This document shows, one piece after another, positions 5,020 through 5,968 of a stretch of 5,968 nucleotides of DNA; within the stretch, counting starts at the first letter, position 1, and every line of letters begins with the position of its first letter. The stretch comes from Sulfitobacter sp. Its GTDB lineage: Bacteria > Pseudomonadota > Alphaproteobacteria > Rhodobacterales > Rhodobacteraceae. A program made the position numbers and the translations under genes. The notes beneath the pieces were generated by a model, which was given only the letters and a program-made list of their open reading frames with translations, had not been told where the DNA came from and searched no databases. The stretch spans positions 1 through 5,968 of the forward strand of contig JAPKCR010000170.1 of the NCBI GenBank assembly GCA_026421135.1. The letters run 5' to 3'.

Positions 5020-5968
5020 GTGGAACACATAAAAAGAGTTCATGTGTTCACAGATGCCCCCAGCGCGTTCTTCTTTAAGCAATTTCCGGGCTCGACAGAC
5101 ACCATTTCGGGCCTGCAATTCACCATTGGGCTGGATGTGCCGGATGACATCGACGCGTTGATCGTGTTCAACAGAGCGTCCTATTCAGTCCCAACAAGGT
5201 TGCCGAAATCGCGCACCGCATTCATCGCGGCAGAGCCTGATGCCATACACCCCTACGCAGCACGGTATCTGAATCAATATGGCACCGTCATTTCTGCCAC
5301 CAATAAGACGTTGTCGACCGAACATTGGAAAACTGCGCCCTGCTGGTATTGGTTCGCAGGCATGTCATTTGGTGCAAGGAGCGGTGCTGATGCCCTGCAC
5401 GGATATGATCATTTTGCGCCATTGACCGCCCCTTCGCAAAAGCAGGACAAGGTCGCAGTTGTGACCTCGAACAAAGTACATACCGAATTTCAAAAAAACC
5501 GCCTTGCCTTCCTTGAAGCACTGATGGAACGCATCCCGGAACGTCTTGAGATTTATGGTCGCGGTTTCAAAACAATCGACGACAAGGCAGATGCGCTTTG
5601 GCCCCATAAATACCACATCGCCCTTGAAAATTGCACAGGCCACGACACCTGGACCGAAAAAGTCGCCGACCCGTTTTTATGCTGGTCGTTCCCGTTTTAT
5701 AGCGGTTGCACAAATTTGGCCGACTATTTCCCAAAAGACAGCTTTTTGGAACTGGACACCACGGATCCCGACCAAGCCGCGCGAACAATTAAGACGGCAA
5801 TCGAAAACGACCTTTGGTCCCGGTCCCTGCCCGCTATGACCCAAGCACGTGATCTGATTTTGGAAAAACACAATATTGCCCATCAGTTGGTCGAATTGGC
5901 ACAACATCTTTTATTTCATGATGCGGCAGCCGCAGACACCCCGCGCAGATGGATCTGGTCGGAACGTG
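5020..5968 (+). CDS. GT10 (alpha-1,3-fucosyltransferase-like) glycosyltransferase, 3' end cut by the window
   Basis: The frame runs 316 codons from a GTG to the right edge with no stop. The core signature of glycosyltransferase family 10 is clear at about residues 197-246: KYHIALENCTGHDTW, then TEK (212-214), FPFYSGCTNLADYFP (224-238) and SFLELD (241-246). These align with the family pattern of an FENS-like motif, YxTEK, a VPV-G segment and a P-SFI strand, which bind the nucleotide-sugar donor, GDP-fucose in known members. The N-terminus KRVHVFTDAPSAFFF (5-19) is a first beta strand, and a helix rich in charged residues follows the core (248-297). There is no signal peptide or membrane segment, so it should act at the cytoplasmic side on lipid-linked or surface glycans. 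At 316 residues it is probably almost complete. It starts 53 bp after the sat stop on the same strand with no convincing terminator between, so co-transcription is possible. Sampled lines look less GC-rich than the sat gene. The sugar donor is uncertain. Confidence 0.8.
   Translation, partial: MEHIKRVHVFTDAPSAFFFKQFPGSTDTISGLQFTIGLDVPDDIDALIVFNRASYSVPTRLPKSRTAFIAAEPDAIHPYAARYLNQYGTVISATNKTLSTEHWKTAPCWYWFAGMSFGARSGADALHGYDHFAPLTAPSQKQDKVAVVTSNKVHTEFQKNRLAFLEALMERIPERLEIYGRGFKTIDDKADALWPHKYHIALENCTGHDTWTEKVADPFLCWSFPFYSGCTNLADYFPKDSFLELDTTDPDQAARTIKTAIENDLWSRSLPAMTQARDLILEKHNIAHQLVELAQHLLFHDAAAADTPRRWIWSER

Noticed and set aside
4457..5118. Two minus-strand frames opposite the APS kinase domain and the sat-GT10 junction
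   Set aside because: Both cross recognised plus-strand coding sequence and read as antisense shadows, without a convincing ribosome site or domain.
1..5968. CRISPR array, tRNA or rRNA genes, insertion sequence or attachment site
   Set aside because: No regularly spaced repeats, cloverleaf, ribosomal RNA stretch, transposase or terminal inverted repeats with target duplications were seen.

Overview
The window looks like chromosomal DNA of a marine alphaproteobacterium, most probably a Rhodobacteraceae/Roseobacter-group member. The reasons are a compact Hint-domain protein of the kind common in that group, a fused ATP sulfurylase-APS kinase ending in APS kinase, the moderately high GC of the core genes, and G-rich ribosome binding sites. 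The assignment rests on recognising protein families by eye; no search was run.

Layout. Positions 1-186 hold no convincing gene, only a small inverted repeat (41-80) and the ribosome binding site of a 47-residue basic protein encoded at 187-330 (+). A doubtful 86-codon minus-strand reading frame (327-587, TTG start, strong Shine-Dalgarno) converges on it. A degenerate Hint-domain protein follows (658-1341, +). It converges on an Lrp/AsnC-family regulator (1355-1855, -), only 13 bp away. The regulator is divergent from trxB, thioredoxin reductase (2079-3083, +), across a 223-bp shared regulatory region containing inverted repeats and a good minus-strand promoter. After trxB come a perfect 13-bp hairpin and a 12-bp palindrome, then the bifunctional sulfate adenylyltransferase/adenylylsulfate kinase (3251-4966, +). 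A GT10 (fucosyltransferase-like) glycosyltransferase starts at 5020 from a GTG codon and runs off the right edge.

How the genes may fit together. The Sat/APS-kinase fusion makes PAPS from sulfate and ATP. PAPS can be reduced for cysteine synthesis by a thioredoxin-dependent PAPS reductase, which would draw on the neighbouring thioredoxin reductase. It can also serve as sulfate donor for sulfotransferases, which would suit a polysaccharide-decorating glycosyltransferase directly downstream. The Lrp/AsnC regulator probably controls itself and perhaps trxB. These links are inferences from gene order and known chemistry.

Most of the window is ordinary core metabolism, and I do not see a clear new multigene system. 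The points most worth a second look are the Hint protein that lacks its splicing residues, the nested dyads in the lrp-trxB intergenic region, the shared GGGTTTAA element upstream of trxB and sat, the PAPS-glycosyltransferase adjacency, and the two short frames overlapping the starts of the Hint and GT10 genes.
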